From Macrococcoides animalis (GTDB lineage Bacteria; Bacillota; Bacilli; Staphylococcales; Staphylococcaceae): DNA of 64,000 bases. Position 1 is the stretch's first letter, and every line of letters begins with the position of its first letter. The DNA is taken from the NCBI RefSeq assembly GCF_047425875.1, contig NZ_CP179727.1, forward strand, positions 2,356,001-2,420,000, written 5' to 3'. Below, piece by piece: positions 53,909-63,115 of this stretch. The notes under the pieces are model-generated. The model was not told the origin of the DNA and made no database searches. It saw nothing but the letters and a program-made list of their open reading frames with translations. Both the position numbers and the translations under genes were made by a program.

Positions 53909-55504
53909 TTATTTTAAAACGCCTTGTTCTTTTAAATACTCTTCATAAGTATTTTCTTTAGAGATGTTCGCGTTTAAGTCAATGACACGGTTTGCAATTG
54001 TGTTAATGAACTCAAAGTCATGAGAAGTGAATATTAAAGAACCTTTGAATGCTTTTAAGCCATCATTAACTGATGTAATACTTTCTAAATCTAAATGGTT
54101 TGTAGGTTCATCAAGTAATAATACGTTTGCAGAAGATAACATCATCTTACTCAACATACATCTTACTTTTTCTCCACCTGATAATACAGTCGCTTTTTTA
54201 CGTACTTCTTCACCAGAGAATAACATACGGCCTAAGAAGCCACGTAAGAAAGTTTCTGTTTGTTCTTCGGGTGGTGCATATTGACGTAACCATTCAACTA
54301 AGTCTATATTTTTACCTTCAAAGAATTCAGAGTTATCTTTTGGTAAATAACTTTGAGATGTAGTTACACCCCATTTGTATGAACCTTCATCCGGTTCCAT
54401 TTCTCCAGCTAAGATACGTAGTAGGGTAGTCTTTGCGATTTCTGAATCGCCAACTAATACTGCTTTGTCATTTGGGTTCATAGTGAATGATAAGTTATCA
54501 ATCACTTTAACACCGTCAATTGATTTTGTTAAGCCTTGAACTTGTAATAATTCGTTACCGATTTCACGTTCTGGTTTAAAGTTAACGAATGGATATTTAC
54601 GACTCGATGGTTGAATATCATCTAATTCGATTTTTTCTAACATTTTCTTACGGCTTGTTGCTTGTTTCGATTTAGAAGCGTTTGCAGAGAAACGTGCAAC
54701 GAAATCTTGTAATTCTTTAATTTTTTCTTCTTTTTTCTTATTAGAGTCTTGTAACATCGTTTGTGCTAACTGACTTGATTGATACCAGAAGTCGTAGTTC
54801 CCAACATAAAGTTTAATCTTACCGTAATCAAGGTCAGCAATATGCGTACAAACGTTATTTAAGAAGTGACGGTCATGGGATACAACGATTACAGTATTTT
54901 CAAAGTTAATTAAGAATTCTTCTAACCAGCTTATCGCAGGGATATCAAGACCATTGGTAGGCTCATCTAGTAATAATACATCTGGGTCACCGAATAATGC
55001 TTGGGCTAAAAGTATTTTAACTTTTTGGTTATTTTCTAGTTCTGACATTTTCTTTTCATGTAATTCATCTTTTATACCTAAACCTGATAATAATACTTGT
55101 GCATCACTTTCAGCAGTCCAACCGCCCATTTCACCGAACTCACCTTCAAGTTCAGCTGCACGCATACCATCTTCATCACTGAAATCAGGTTTCATATAGA
55201 TTTCATTTTTTTCATTCATTACGCTCCATAATTTTTCATGTCCACGTAATACAACATCTAAGACACGCTCATCTTCAAAAGCAAAGTGATCCTGTTTTAG
55301 TATTGCAAGACGTTCATCTTTCCCCATTGATACATGGCCAGATTGAGAATCCAGTTCACCAGATAGAATTTTTAGGAAAGTTGATTTTCCGGCACCATTG
55401 GCACCAATTAAACCATAACAGTTGCCGGGTGTAAATTTAATGTTTACATCTTCAAATAATTTTCTATCACCGAATCGTAAACTTACATTAGATACTTGTA
55501 ACAT
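53909..55504 (-). CDS. ABC-F family ATPase (YbiT/YkpA-like)
   Basis: 531 residues, two ATP-binding cassettes and no membrane part. First P-loop GANGAGKST near 35; Walker B LLLDEPTNGLD; signature degraded to SELENNQKVKILL. The linker (about 240-310) is Lys/Glu-rich. The second cassette has an altered P-loop, GDSEIAKTTLL, but a full LSGGEKVRCML and LLLDEPTNHLD. ABC-F proteins act on the ribosome in translation or antibiotic protection; the altered motifs recur in the S. aureus homologue as I remember it. RBS AAGGAGACC at the start. Confidence 0.9.
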   Translation of the reverse strand: MLQVSNVSLRFGDRKLFEDVNIKFTPGNCYGLIGANGAGKSTFLKILSGELDSQSGHVSMGKDERLAILKQDHFAFEDERVLDVVLRGHEKLWSVMNEKNEIYMKPDFSDEDGMRAAELEGEFGEMGGWTAESDAQVLLSGLGIKDELHEKKMSELENNQKVKILLAQALFGDPDVLLLDEPTNGLDIPAISWLEEFLINFENTVIVVSHDRHFLNNVCTHIADLDYGKIKLYVGNYDFWYQSSQLAQTMLQDSNKKKEEKIKELQDFVARFSANASKSKQATSRKKMLEKIELDDIQPSSRKYPFVNFKPEREIGNELLQVQGLTKSIDGVKVIDNLSFTMNPNDKAVLVGDSEIAKTTLLRILAGEMEPDEGSYKWGVTTSQSYLPKDNSEFFEGKNIDLVEWLRQYAPPEEQTETFLRGFLGRMLFSGEEVRKKATVLSGGEKVRCMLSKMMLSSANVLLLDEPTNHLDLESITSVNDGLKAFKGSLIFTSHDFEFINTIANRVIDLNANISKENTYEEYLKEQGVLK

Positions 55505-55681
55505 TGAGTGGTCTCCTTTAATTTATAATCAGTAAGAATTATATCATAGTTTAATGGGAAAAAGATAATACTGATTTCTCATTTGCACAGATAGTTCTAT
55601 TATACTGTTATTTCGGACGAATAGGTGAAAATGTGCTATAATGATTTATTGAAATAGGTATTTAACCTAAAGGAGAGACAT

Positions 55682-56548
55682 ATGGAAAACAAACAATTAT
55701 CAGGAAGTATCGACTTTTTACGCGTCGATCGTTTAGAAGGATCGACGTATTACTTATTAGGACCGAATAGTGAAGTCGTAAAGTTAAATCAATCAGAAGT
55801 ATTGTCAGAAGATGAATTAGAAATTGGCGAAGATTATTCATTCTTCGTATATCCAGGACGTACTGGGGATTTATTTGCCACACAAAACATTCCAGACATT
55901 TCAACAGATCGTTATGACTGGGTGAAAGTTATTAAGAAAGATAGAGATGGTGTAACGGTTGATATTGGTATTTCGCGTGAAATAGTTATACCATGGGAAG
56001 ATTTGCCAAAAGTAAAAGAGGTCTGGCCAGAAGCAGGAGACGAAGTATTTGCGTGTTTACGTGTTGATAGAAATGATCAATTATATGGTCGTTTAGCAAG
56101 TGAAACAATGGTTGATGCGATGTTTACACCCGCACCAGTTGACGTGTTGCACCAAACGATTACAGCGCATCCTTATCGCTTACTACGTATCGGCACATTT
56201 TTACTTTCTAAAGAAGGCTATAAGATATTTGTTCACGAATCAGAACGTCGTAGTGAACCAAGACTTGGTGAAGCTGTAGAAGTACGTATCATAGGGCATA
56301 AAGAAGATGGAACTTTAAACGGTTCATTCTTACCACTAGCACATGAACGTTTAGATGATGATTCAGAACAGATTTTAAAGTTATTAGAAGAATACGGCGG
56401 GGAATTGCCGTTCTCTGATAAGTCAGACCCAGAAGCGATTAAAGAGGTCTTTAATATGAGTAAAGGAAGCTTTAAACGAGCGATTGGTCGTTTATATAAG
56501 AATAAACGCATCCTAATTGAAGCGGATAAAATTAAATCAGTAGAATAA
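55682..56548 (+). CDS. cvfB: Conserved virulence factor B (S1-type RNA-binding protein)
   Basis: 288 residues. Several S1-like RNA-binding modules (about 1-70, 75-140, 145-220) and a winged-helix end (about 230-285, PEAIKEVFNMSKGSFKRAIGRLYKNKRI). Matches S. aureus CvfB, which alters haemolysin, protease and agr-linked expression. RBS AAGGAGAG supports the start. Divergent from the ABC-F gene. Confidence 0.93.
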   Translation: MENKQLSGSIDFLRVDRLEGSTYYLLGPNSEVVKLNQSEVLSEDELEIGEDYSFFVYPGRTGDLFATQNIPDISTDRYDWVKVIKKDRDGVTVDIGISREIVIPWEDLPKVKEVWPEAGDEVFACLRVDRNDQLYGRLASETMVDAMFTPAPVDVLHQTITAHPYRLLRIGTFLLSKEGYKIFVHESERRSEPRLGEAVEVRIIGHKEDGTLNGSFLPLAHERLDDDSEQILKLLEEYGGELPFSDKSDPEAIKEVFNMSKGSFKRAIGRLYKNKRILIEADKIKSVE

Positions 56549-56570
56549 ATTTATTTTTATAGCGTTAAAC

Positions 56571-56607
56571 AGCCATTGCCGGATATTTTGAATATCCGGC
56601 AATGGCT
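56571..56607. repeat. Perfect 17-bp hairpin between convergent cvfB and SDR genes
   Basis: AGCCATTGCCGGATATT / AATATCCGGCAATGGCT with a 3-base loop. There is no proper T-run on either side, so it may be a weak bidirectional terminator or an RNA 3'-end stabiliser. Confidence 0.65.
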
Positions 56608-56627
56608 CGTTTGTTATATATCATTTT

Positions 56628-57338
56628 TTATTGATTTTCATATAACCAACCTTGATCGTTATGATAAACCATTTGTTTAGTCATCCCACCATCAATGACA
56701 AATTCTTGTCCTGTAATAAACGTTGCAGCATCACTACATAAATATAAGACCATTTGTGTAATGTCATTTGGAACACCGACACGACCTGCAGGATGTTGTG
56801 CATTATTATTGCCTGTATATGTAGTACCTGTTGTATCAATCCAACCGGGTAATATAGCATTTACACGTGCTTTTTCACGTAATGAAACAGCGAGCGCATG
56901 TGTTAATGCACTGATGCCACCCTTAGCTGCAGCATAGCTTTCTGTTTGAGGTTGACTCATATGTGCTCTTGATGAAGACATATTAATAATTGCTGCATGT
57001 GCATTGAAATAGGGCATCAATTGTTGAACAAGATAAAATGGGGCAGTGATACCGACTTGAAGTGCATAATTAAAGTCATCTACTGTACAATCATCGATAC
57101 CCTTCATTATCGGTAAGGCATTATTAATTATATAATCTACTTTGCCTTGTTCAGTAATTATTTTTGAGATAAATTGGTCTAATATTGCCGTGTCTGAAAT
57201 ATCACCTTGAAAGTAACATCCTGGTTGAATGTCGATGTCACAAACAATGGCTTGTTGAGCTCTAAAAGTGTCGGCAAAATGCTTGCCAATGCCTTGTGCA
57301 GCTCCTGTTATCACAATAACTTTATTTTTGAAGTTCAT
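56628..57338 (-). CDS. SDR-family oxidoreductase
   Basis: 236 residues of the classical short-chain dehydrogenase type. Cofactor loop TGAAQGIGKHF near 11, active serine in NMSSSRAHMS near 127, and YAAAK near 140. The usual NNAG is NNAL. C-terminal GQEFVIDGGMTKQMVY. Substrate unknown. It follows pepF's terminator and is transcribed alone. Confidence 0.87.
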   Translation of the reverse strand: MNFKNKVIVITGAAQGIGKHFADTFRAQQAIVCDIDIQPGCYFQGDISDTAILDQFISKIITEQGKVDYIINNALPIMKGIDDCTVDDFNYALQVGITAPFYLVQQLMPYFNAHAAIINMSSSRAHMSQPQTESYAAAKGGISALTHALAVSLREKARVNAILPGWIDTTGTTYTGNNNAQHPAGRVGVPNDITQMVLYLCSDAATFITGQEFVIDGGMTKQMVYHNDQGWLYENQ

Positions 57339-57370
57339 TTGAACACCTCATTTATTTAATGATTAATAAT

Positions 57371-57411
57371 ACAAAAAGCATAGCACAGAAAATCTGCATT
57401 ATGCTTTTTGT
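57371..57411 (-). terminator. Terminator after pepF
   Basis: Perfect 12-bp outer stem ACAAAAAGCATA / TATGCTTTTTGT with an inner loop that can also pair (GCA/TGC). It lies five bases past the pepF stop. Confidence 0.75.
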
Positions 57412-57416
57412 AGATA

Positions 57417-59225
57417 TTATTTTTGTTGATTTATTTCGTCTGTTAACTTCTCTAATTCATCAACGAGTGACCCTATATAAGCGATTGTTTCTTTCAATGG
57501 ACCATCTGTTGTTAAATCAATACCTGCCATTTTAACAAGCTCAACTGGTGGTAATGCACCACCTTTTTTTAGGACTTCAATCCATTCGTTTACTGCAGGT
57601 TCGCCTTCATTTAATATGCGTTGTGACATGATTGTAGAAATTGTAAGGCCAGCTGAATACGTATAGGGATATAATCCCATGTAATAGTGGGGTTGTCTCA
57701 TCCAAGTGAGTTCAGCACCTGTTGTAATTTCAACTGCGTCGCCCCAGAATTCTTCGATAACGTTACGTTTAATATTATTTAATATTTCCGCTGTCATTGA
57801 TTCACCTTGATCAACTAAATTATAAACCTCTCGTTGAAAAGCAGCTTCTAATAAATGCGTCACAAAGTTGTGATAGTAAGTTCTAGAAATAATTGATGCA
57901 ATCACCCAGCGTTTGAATTTAGGGTCATTTGACTCAGACAGTAAATAATTGGCCATTAACATTTCGTTCATAGTACTTGGTGCCTCTACAAAATAACGAG
58001 AACAATCTTCATCAAAAATATTAGTATGTTGGTGCGCTAAATTAAAGTGACCCGCATGTCCTAATTCATGGGCCAAAACGAAGACTTCAGTCATTTTTGA
58101 AGTCCATGATATTAAGATAAATGGATTCACTTGATAAGGGCTTGCACAGAATGCTCCCGTTGATTTTCCTTTATTTTGAACAAAGTCAATTTGTCGGTTG
58201 TCATATGCATCATTAACCATTTGCATATAATCATTTCCCATAACGGATAGCGCTTTATTAATATATTCACGTGATTCTTCAATTGTGATGTCTGGTTCGT
58301 AAGATTCATCTAACGAGATTTTCAAATCTTCAAATTTCATTGCATCTAAACCATTTACTTTTTGCAGTAATTTTGCATAACGACGCATGTGAGGAGCAAG
58401 TTCTGTTGTGATTAAATCGATTTGACGATTATATAAGTCACGTGATACTTCTTGAGGTTGTAATAAAAAGTCAATCACTGAATCGTAACCGCGTAATGAA
58501 GATTCAATTTTTTCTTGTTGAATTGTCATATCATACGTTTTTGCTGTTGTATTCTCATATTTCTTTAAAGTGTCAGAAAATTTTCTGAATGCATTTCTTC
58601 GAATTTCTGTATCGGCATCAACTTCTTGTTCACCTTCAAATGATACATAACTCATTGGGATTTCTTTATCATGTGCTGTAAAAGTCCCAAAATCAATATC
58701 TAACATTTTGGTAGTGTCATATAAATTGTATGGTGCACTAAAAATAGGTGAGAATGAAGCTAGCGCTTTTTCAACTTCAGGATGTAATTGATGGGGTTTG
58801 CGTTCAATTAACTTTTCTAAATAACGTTTATATGATTGAGTATTATCTTTAACTTGGTTTAATACAGCTTCATCAAGTGATAAAATTTCTGACTCAACGA
58901 ACGTTAATAGGCTAGCGATAGTACCGTAGCTGTGGGCGTATTTATTATAAAGTTTACCAGCTGCTTCATCAGTTTGATCTACACTATATAATAGTGAGGC
59001 ATAACTACCAAGGTGATCAATTTCTTTAAATATAGCAGCATATTCATCTAATGCAGGTTCAATATTTAATGGATTTGAAAGCTGATTTGAATAGCGTTGA
59101 TTAAAAGCTTTTGTTCTTTCAATAGTCATATTTAATTGTGTAAAGAATTCTTCGTTCGATTCAAATAACGTTGATAAGTCCCAAGTTTGTTCAACGGGGA
59201 CGTTCTTTCTATAAGGTAAGCTCAT
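57417..59225 (-). CDS. pepF: Oligoendopeptidase F
   Basis: 602 residues, M3 metallopeptidase. The zinc motif HELGHAGHF lies near residue 390 (VLAHELGHAG), with the downstream FVEAPSTMNEMLMANYL glutamate. The N-terminal PYRKNVPVEQTWDLSTLFES is typical. PepF cuts medium-length peptides in the cytoplasm. RBS AGGAGATAATCC supports the start. Confidence 0.94.
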   Translation of the reverse strand: MSLPYRKNVPVEQTWDLSTLFESNEEFFTQLNMTIERTKAFNQRYSNQLSNPLNIEPALDEYAAIFKEIDHLGSYASLLYSVDQTDEAAGKLYNKYAHSYGTIASLLTFVESEILSLDEAVLNQVKDNTQSYKRYLEKLIERKPHQLHPEVEKALASFSPIFSAPYNLYDTTKMLDIDFGTFTAHDKEIPMSYVSFEGEQEVDADTEIRRNAFRKFSDTLKKYENTTAKTYDMTIQQEKIESSLRGYDSVIDFLLQPQEVSRDLYNRQIDLITTELAPHMRRYAKLLQKVNGLDAMKFEDLKISLDESYEPDITIEESREYINKALSVMGNDYMQMVNDAYDNRQIDFVQNKGKSTGAFCASPYQVNPFILISWTSKMTEVFVLAHELGHAGHFNLAHQHTNIFDEDCSRYFVEAPSTMNEMLMANYLLSESNDPKFKRWVIASIISRTYYHNFVTHLLEAAFQREVYNLVDQGESMTAEILNNIKRNVIEEFWGDAVEITTGAELTWMRQPHYYMGLYPYTYSAGLTISTIMSQRILNEGEPAVNEWIEVLKKGGALPPVELVKMAGIDLTTDGPLKETIAYIGSLVDELEKLTDEINQQK

Positions 59226-59411
59226 GGATTATCTCCTTTTTTGTAATAGTAAGTATTATATATATTATACGCTTTATTATGAATTTTTAGAAATCTTATT
59301 TGTTAATTTTAATTATCATGATGTATTTACAAGAAAAATGATATTATTTTCATGATTTTAGGGTATAATAAGTGAGTATTATATAATAATTTATAAGTGA
59401 GTGATGACAAA

Positions 59412-59798
59412 ATGATTTTAAACAACATTAACTTTTATGAAATTCCGAACTTCTTACTGATTACAATCGTTGGTACTTTAATCATTTCATTATTGTTTGG
59501 ATTAGTTTTAGGGCGTTTTATTTTAGCACCTATTATTACGTTTTTATTATTAGCAATTGCAGCGTTCATGCTTCCAAACTTCTTTGATATTGAGTATCAA
59601 CCCTTGTTAGGTTATGCTGGATTCTTAGCAGTTATTTCTTTACTGTTAAGTATGATGTTCTGGTATATGACTAAAGACCACAGAAAGAAGAAGAAATTAA
59701 AGCAAAAAGCAAAATTAGAACAACGCAAATACGATGAAACTCAAAATCGTGCTGAAATGGAATCTATTAAGCACCATGAAAACAAAACGCAACGATAA
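59412..59798 (+). CDS. Small membrane protein with charged coiled-coil tail
   Basis: 128 residues. Three hydrophobic segments (about 10-30, 34-52 and 58-80) followed by a Lys/Glu-rich tail (MTKDHRKKKKLKQKAKLEQRK...). No signal peptidase site or known motif. A GTG in frame at 59397 lacks a ribosome site; 59412 is chosen, but its own Shine-Dalgarno is weak. It resembles uncharacterised staphylococcal membrane proteins. Function unknown. Confidence 0.68.
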   Translation: MILNNINFYEIPNFLLITIVGTLIISLLFGLVLGRFILAPIITFLLLAIAAFMLPNFFDIEYQPLLGYAGFLAVISLLLSMMFWYMTKDHRKKKKLKQKAKLEQRKYDETQNRAEMESIKHHENKTQR

Positions 59799-59804
59799 GT
59801 AAAT

Positions 59805-59845
59805 AAAGCGGTATTAGGATTATCTCCTAATACCGCTTTTTTTAA
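59805..59845 (+). terminator. Strong terminator after the membrane protein gene
   Basis: Perfect 15-bp stem AAAGCGGTATTAGGA / TCCTAATACCGCTTT, 5-base loop, T6. Confidence 0.92.
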
Positions 59846-59966
59846 TTTATATTGTAATCGAATATTTACACTATATTAATATATTTTATTCGTGATTTAC
59901 AACTTTACTTTAAAATTAATTTTATACATAGAAATAATAATTTTTTACTAAAAGGAGACTTAAATA

Positions 59967-61571
59967 ATGAAAAAAGTAAGTAAAGTAGTTAGCACACTAG
60001 CTTTAGCAACATTAGTAGCAACTCCGCTAGCCGATGCACAATCAGTGAATAGTTATGGTCCAAATAGTAAGATTAAAGTTTCTCAAATTGCACGTTACGA
60101 TTCTAAAACAGAATTTGGAGAAAGTGGAACTGAAATTGTAAGTGTTGATACTAAATACAAACAAGCATACTCAATTAATGGTGCATTGAATGCTGTTGAT
60201 ATTTTAGATATGTCGCGTTTAACTAAAGGGAAATTTCCTTTAAAAAAACGTATTTTATTAAAGGATTTAGGTGTTGAAGGAAGCGATATTACGAGTGTTG
60301 CGGTAAACAAAAAGTACCATTATATTGCTGTAAGTATTCCGGCTAAAGAAAAAACGGATAATGGTTTAGTTGCATTCTTGGACAAAGATGGCAAATTAAT
60401 TAGCAAAGTTACAGTAGGTGCATTACCAGACATGGTGACGTTTACAAATGATAGCAAAAAGTTAATTGTAGCAAATGAAGGCGAACCAAACGATGAATAT
60501 ACTATAAACCCAGAAGGTTCAGTTTCTTCTATTAAAGTAAACCGTTTAGGTAATGTGAAACAATCAGCTGTTAATACCGTTAAATTCTCTAAGAAAATGA
60601 TTCCAAATAACTTACGTCATTTAGGGCGTAATGATGAAGAAAGCTTCTTAAACTTAGAACCAGAATATGTAACTGTTGATAACGATAACAAATATGCATA
60701 TATTACAATTCAAGAGCGTAATGCAATTGCTAAGTTTGATTTAAAGAAAGAAAAGTTTGTTAAAGTAAGAGGATTAGGTTATAAATCATATTTAAAGCAT
60801 ACAATTGACGTTTCTGATAAAGACAAGAAAATTAATATGAAAAATTATCCATTACTTGGTATGTATCAACCAGATGCGATTGCACAAATGAAAGTGAAAG
60901 GTAAAACTTACTTATTAACTGCTAACGAAGGAGATTCACAAGATTACGATGGTTACAGTGAAGAAACTCGTTTAGCTGATATAACTGATCAATTTGATAT
61001 GACGAGCAAATACTTAAAAGGTACAGATAGTGAAGTTTTAAAGGGTGAAAAAGAATTAGGACGTCTAAAAACGACAACATCTCAAAGCTTCATAAATAAA
61101 GACGGTAAATACACAGTACCAATGACATTTGGTGGTCGTTCATTCTCAATTCGTAGTGCAAGCTCATTAGGATTAGTATATGATTCAGGATCAGACTTCG
61201 AGAAAATTACTGCAAAAGCAAATAAAGATATTTTCAATTCTCATCAAGAAGAATTAGGTAAAATTGAATTTGATTCAAGAAGTGACGATAAAGGTCCAGA
61301 ACCAGAATCAGTTGTTACTGGTGTGGTTAATGGTAAAACATATGCGTTTATTGGTTTAGAACGTGTTGGTGGTATTATGGTATATAATGTATCAAATCCG
61401 AAGAAACCTGTATTTGATACATATTTCAAAGCAAATGACAATGGTGACATTTCACCTGAAGGTTTAACGTTTATCGACGCTAAGCATTCACCAACGAAAA
61501 AACCATTATTATTAGCGAGTCACGAAATGAGCGGTACAATTGCAGCGTATGAATTAACATCAATAAAATAA
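59967..61571 (+). CDS. Secreted choice-of-anchor-I-type protein
   Basis: 534 residues. Signal peptide about 1-25 (MKKVSKVVSTLALATLVATPLADA/QS). The mature part is a beta-propeller-like fold with the family motifs VANEGEPNDEYTINPEGS near 170 and LTANEGDSQDYDGYSEETR near 315 and a C-terminal SPEGLTF stretch. The family is annotated around phytase/alkaline-phosphatase-like propellers, but a specific activity is not proven. No anchor motif is seen, so it is probably released. RBS AAAAGGAGAC supports the start. It is monocistronic, with a terminator downstream. Confidence 0.83.
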   Translation: MKKVSKVVSTLALATLVATPLADAQSVNSYGPNSKIKVSQIARYDSKTEFGESGTEIVSVDTKYKQAYSINGALNAVDILDMSRLTKGKFPLKKRILLKDLGVEGSDITSVAVNKKYHYIAVSIPAKEKTDNGLVAFLDKDGKLISKVTVGALPDMVTFTNDSKKLIVANEGEPNDEYTINPEGSVSSIKVNRLGNVKQSAVNTVKFSKKMIPNNLRHLGRNDEESFLNLEPEYVTVDNDNKYAYITIQERNAIAKFDLKKEKFVKVRGLGYKSYLKHTIDVSDKDKKINMKNYPLLGMYQPDAIAQMKVKGKTYLLTANEGDSQDYDGYSEETRLADITDQFDMTSKYLKGTDSEVLKGEKELGRLKTTTSQSFINKDGKYTVPMTFGGRSFSIRSASSLGLVYDSGSDFEKITAKANKDIFNSHQEELGKIEFDSRSDDKGPEPESVVTGVVNGKTYAFIGLERVGGIMVYNVSNPKKPVFDTYFKANDNGDISPEGLTFIDAKHSPTKKPLLLASHEMSGTIAAYELTSIK

Positions 61572-61583
61572 TCAATAAGATAT

Positions 61584-61620
61584 GAAGAAGATACTATCAT
61601 AAGAGGTGGTATCTTCTTCT
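61584..61620 (+). terminator. Terminator after the choice-of-anchor gene
   Basis: GAAGAAGATAC / GTATCTTCTTC, 11 bp, with a 14-base loop. Confidence 0.65.
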
Positions 61621-61627
61621 TCTACAG

Positions 61628-61663
<36 letters not shown>

Positions 61664-61670
61664 CAAGAAT

Positions 61671-61709
61671 AATAATGCGATATAAGCTGTGTTCTTATAT
61701 CGCATTATT
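61671..61709. terminator. Perfect 16-bp hairpin downstream of femB
   Basis: AATAATGCGATATAAG / CTTATATCGCATTATT with a 7-base loop. It lies 18 bases past the femB stop on the minus strand; no strong T-run follows. Confidence 0.65.
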
Positions 61710-61727
61710 ATGATACTTTATAATTTA

Positions 61728-63095
61728 TTATGAATTACTTAATTTATCTGGACCTTTTTGTAATATGATATTGTCTACCGAAGTTGATTCAGTATTATCT
61801 TCAAGCTGAGATTTCTTTTTGTTTTGTTTTTTCTGCTTTAATTCACTTAATTTTAATCTCGTTTTTAATGCTGTTTGATACAATGCATATTTAGGTTTAT
61901 TGATTGGTTTAATGAAATCTCCAACAAGTTCTTCAATTTGGGCATTAAATCCACGTTTAAATCGATATACGCCATAATCTTCACCAGATTCACTAAAATC
62001 ACCAGATACACCATAGAAATTATAACGATCAAATCCATGTTCAAAGCAATAATTAATCATAAACCAATGCATTGCATATGGTCCCATAAATTTATTATAT
62101 TTTTCACTTGAGCCACCTGAGAAATAATTAACCTCAAAATGATTTAAGAAAAACATTCCGGCGGCTAAGTTTAATATTTTACCATCTGTTTTACGTAGCG
62201 TGCTCATATCTAATAATTCTTCTTGCATGTGATTAGTTTCACGATCTAATTGTTCTATTTTTTTAATTTGTTTTTCTGATTTATTTTCATTTGCCATCAT
62301 TTGATCACGTCGTGCTTCAGCATCAGCTAAATCTTGTGATAATTTTTCAATATATTCATCTAAATCTATATATGCAAGTGGCATTATTACTTTATCGTCA
62401 TAATGATTATGGAATCCTTTGAAATAACTATCAGGTCTTGCTATAAAACCAGCACGTTCTTCAGTTTCACGATATAAATCTAAAAATACATCGAGTTCAT
62501 CTTTAGCAAGCAATCTAATTTTTACACCGTATTTTTGTGCTTTTTTTACATTACGTTTACGTTGTGAATCAAATTGTTTCATAATTGATTGTGGTGTTTC
62601 ACCTTGTAAGTATAAAACACTCATCCATCGTACTTGTGTATCCATTGTATATCCCACAGAGAATCCTGTGTGTTTATACCCTAGTGATTTAAGTTGATTA
62701 ATAATTGCATCATTAGTACCGTTTTCTTGTTTGTAATTAACATCTTTATCATATGTTTTATAAATCCAATAAGGATCTAACTTCACATATAAAGCTTGGT
62801 GTGTTCTTAAATACGCATCTAATGATTTAAAGTAAAAGTTAACGCGTGCTGAATTAGTATAATCCATGACAGGACCACGATTTGAATAGTAAAAATAACT
62901 ACCAAACGTCGGTATTTTTGAAAATAGACTGGCTGCTGTTACGATACCATCTTCTTTAACTCCAAGTAATACGACAGGATAACCGTCAGCTTCTCTATTT
63001 TTTATATTTTCTTGTAGCTGAAAATAATGACTCATTTCAGTGGTACTCCAAATGAAATCAGTATATTCTGCAACAGTTAATTCAGTGAATTCCAT
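61728..63095 (-). CDS. femB: FemB aminoacyltransferase (pentaglycine bridge)
   Basis: 455 residues of the FemABX family: GNAT-like domain pair with a coiled-coil arm (about 245-300, LSQDLADAEARRDQMMANENK...). FemB adds glycines 4 and 5 of the pentaglycine bridge using Gly-tRNA. It is longer than the usual about 419 residues because of a C-terminal charged tail (KQKKQNKKKSQLEDNTES). It follows femA by 20 bases on the same strand. FemA-like anchor motifs such as FYYSNRGPVMDYTNS and YFSGGSSEKYNKFMGPYAMHW are present. Confidence 0.93.
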   Translation of the reverse strand: MEFTELTVAEYTDFIWSTTEMSHYFQLQENIKNREADGYPVVLLGVKEDGIVTAASLFSKIPTFGSYFYYSNRGPVMDYTNSARVNFYFKSLDAYLRTHQALYVKLDPYWIYKTYDKDVNYKQENGTNDAIINQLKSLGYKHTGFSVGYTMDTQVRWMSVLYLQGETPQSIMKQFDSQRKRNVKKAQKYGVKIRLLAKDELDVFLDLYRETEERAGFIARPDSYFKGFHNHYDDKVIMPLAYIDLDEYIEKLSQDLADAEARRDQMMANENKSEKQIKKIEQLDRETNHMQEELLDMSTLRKTDGKILNLAAGMFFLNHFEVNYFSGGSSEKYNKFMGPYAMHWFMINYCFEHGFDRYNFYGVSGDFSESGEDYGVYRFKRGFNAQIEELVGDFIKPINKPKYALYQTALKTRLKLSELKQKKQNKKKSQLEDNTESTSVDNIILQKGPDKLSNS

Positions 63096-63115
63096 GAAAA
63101 TCTTCCCTTCAAAAC

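Noticed and set aside
54400..54480. Broken Walker A in the second ABC-F cassette as a sign of decay
   Set aside because: The same GDSEIAKTTLL sequence is present in the S. aureus homologue as I recall it and the rest of the cassette is intact, so it is a family trait, not damage.
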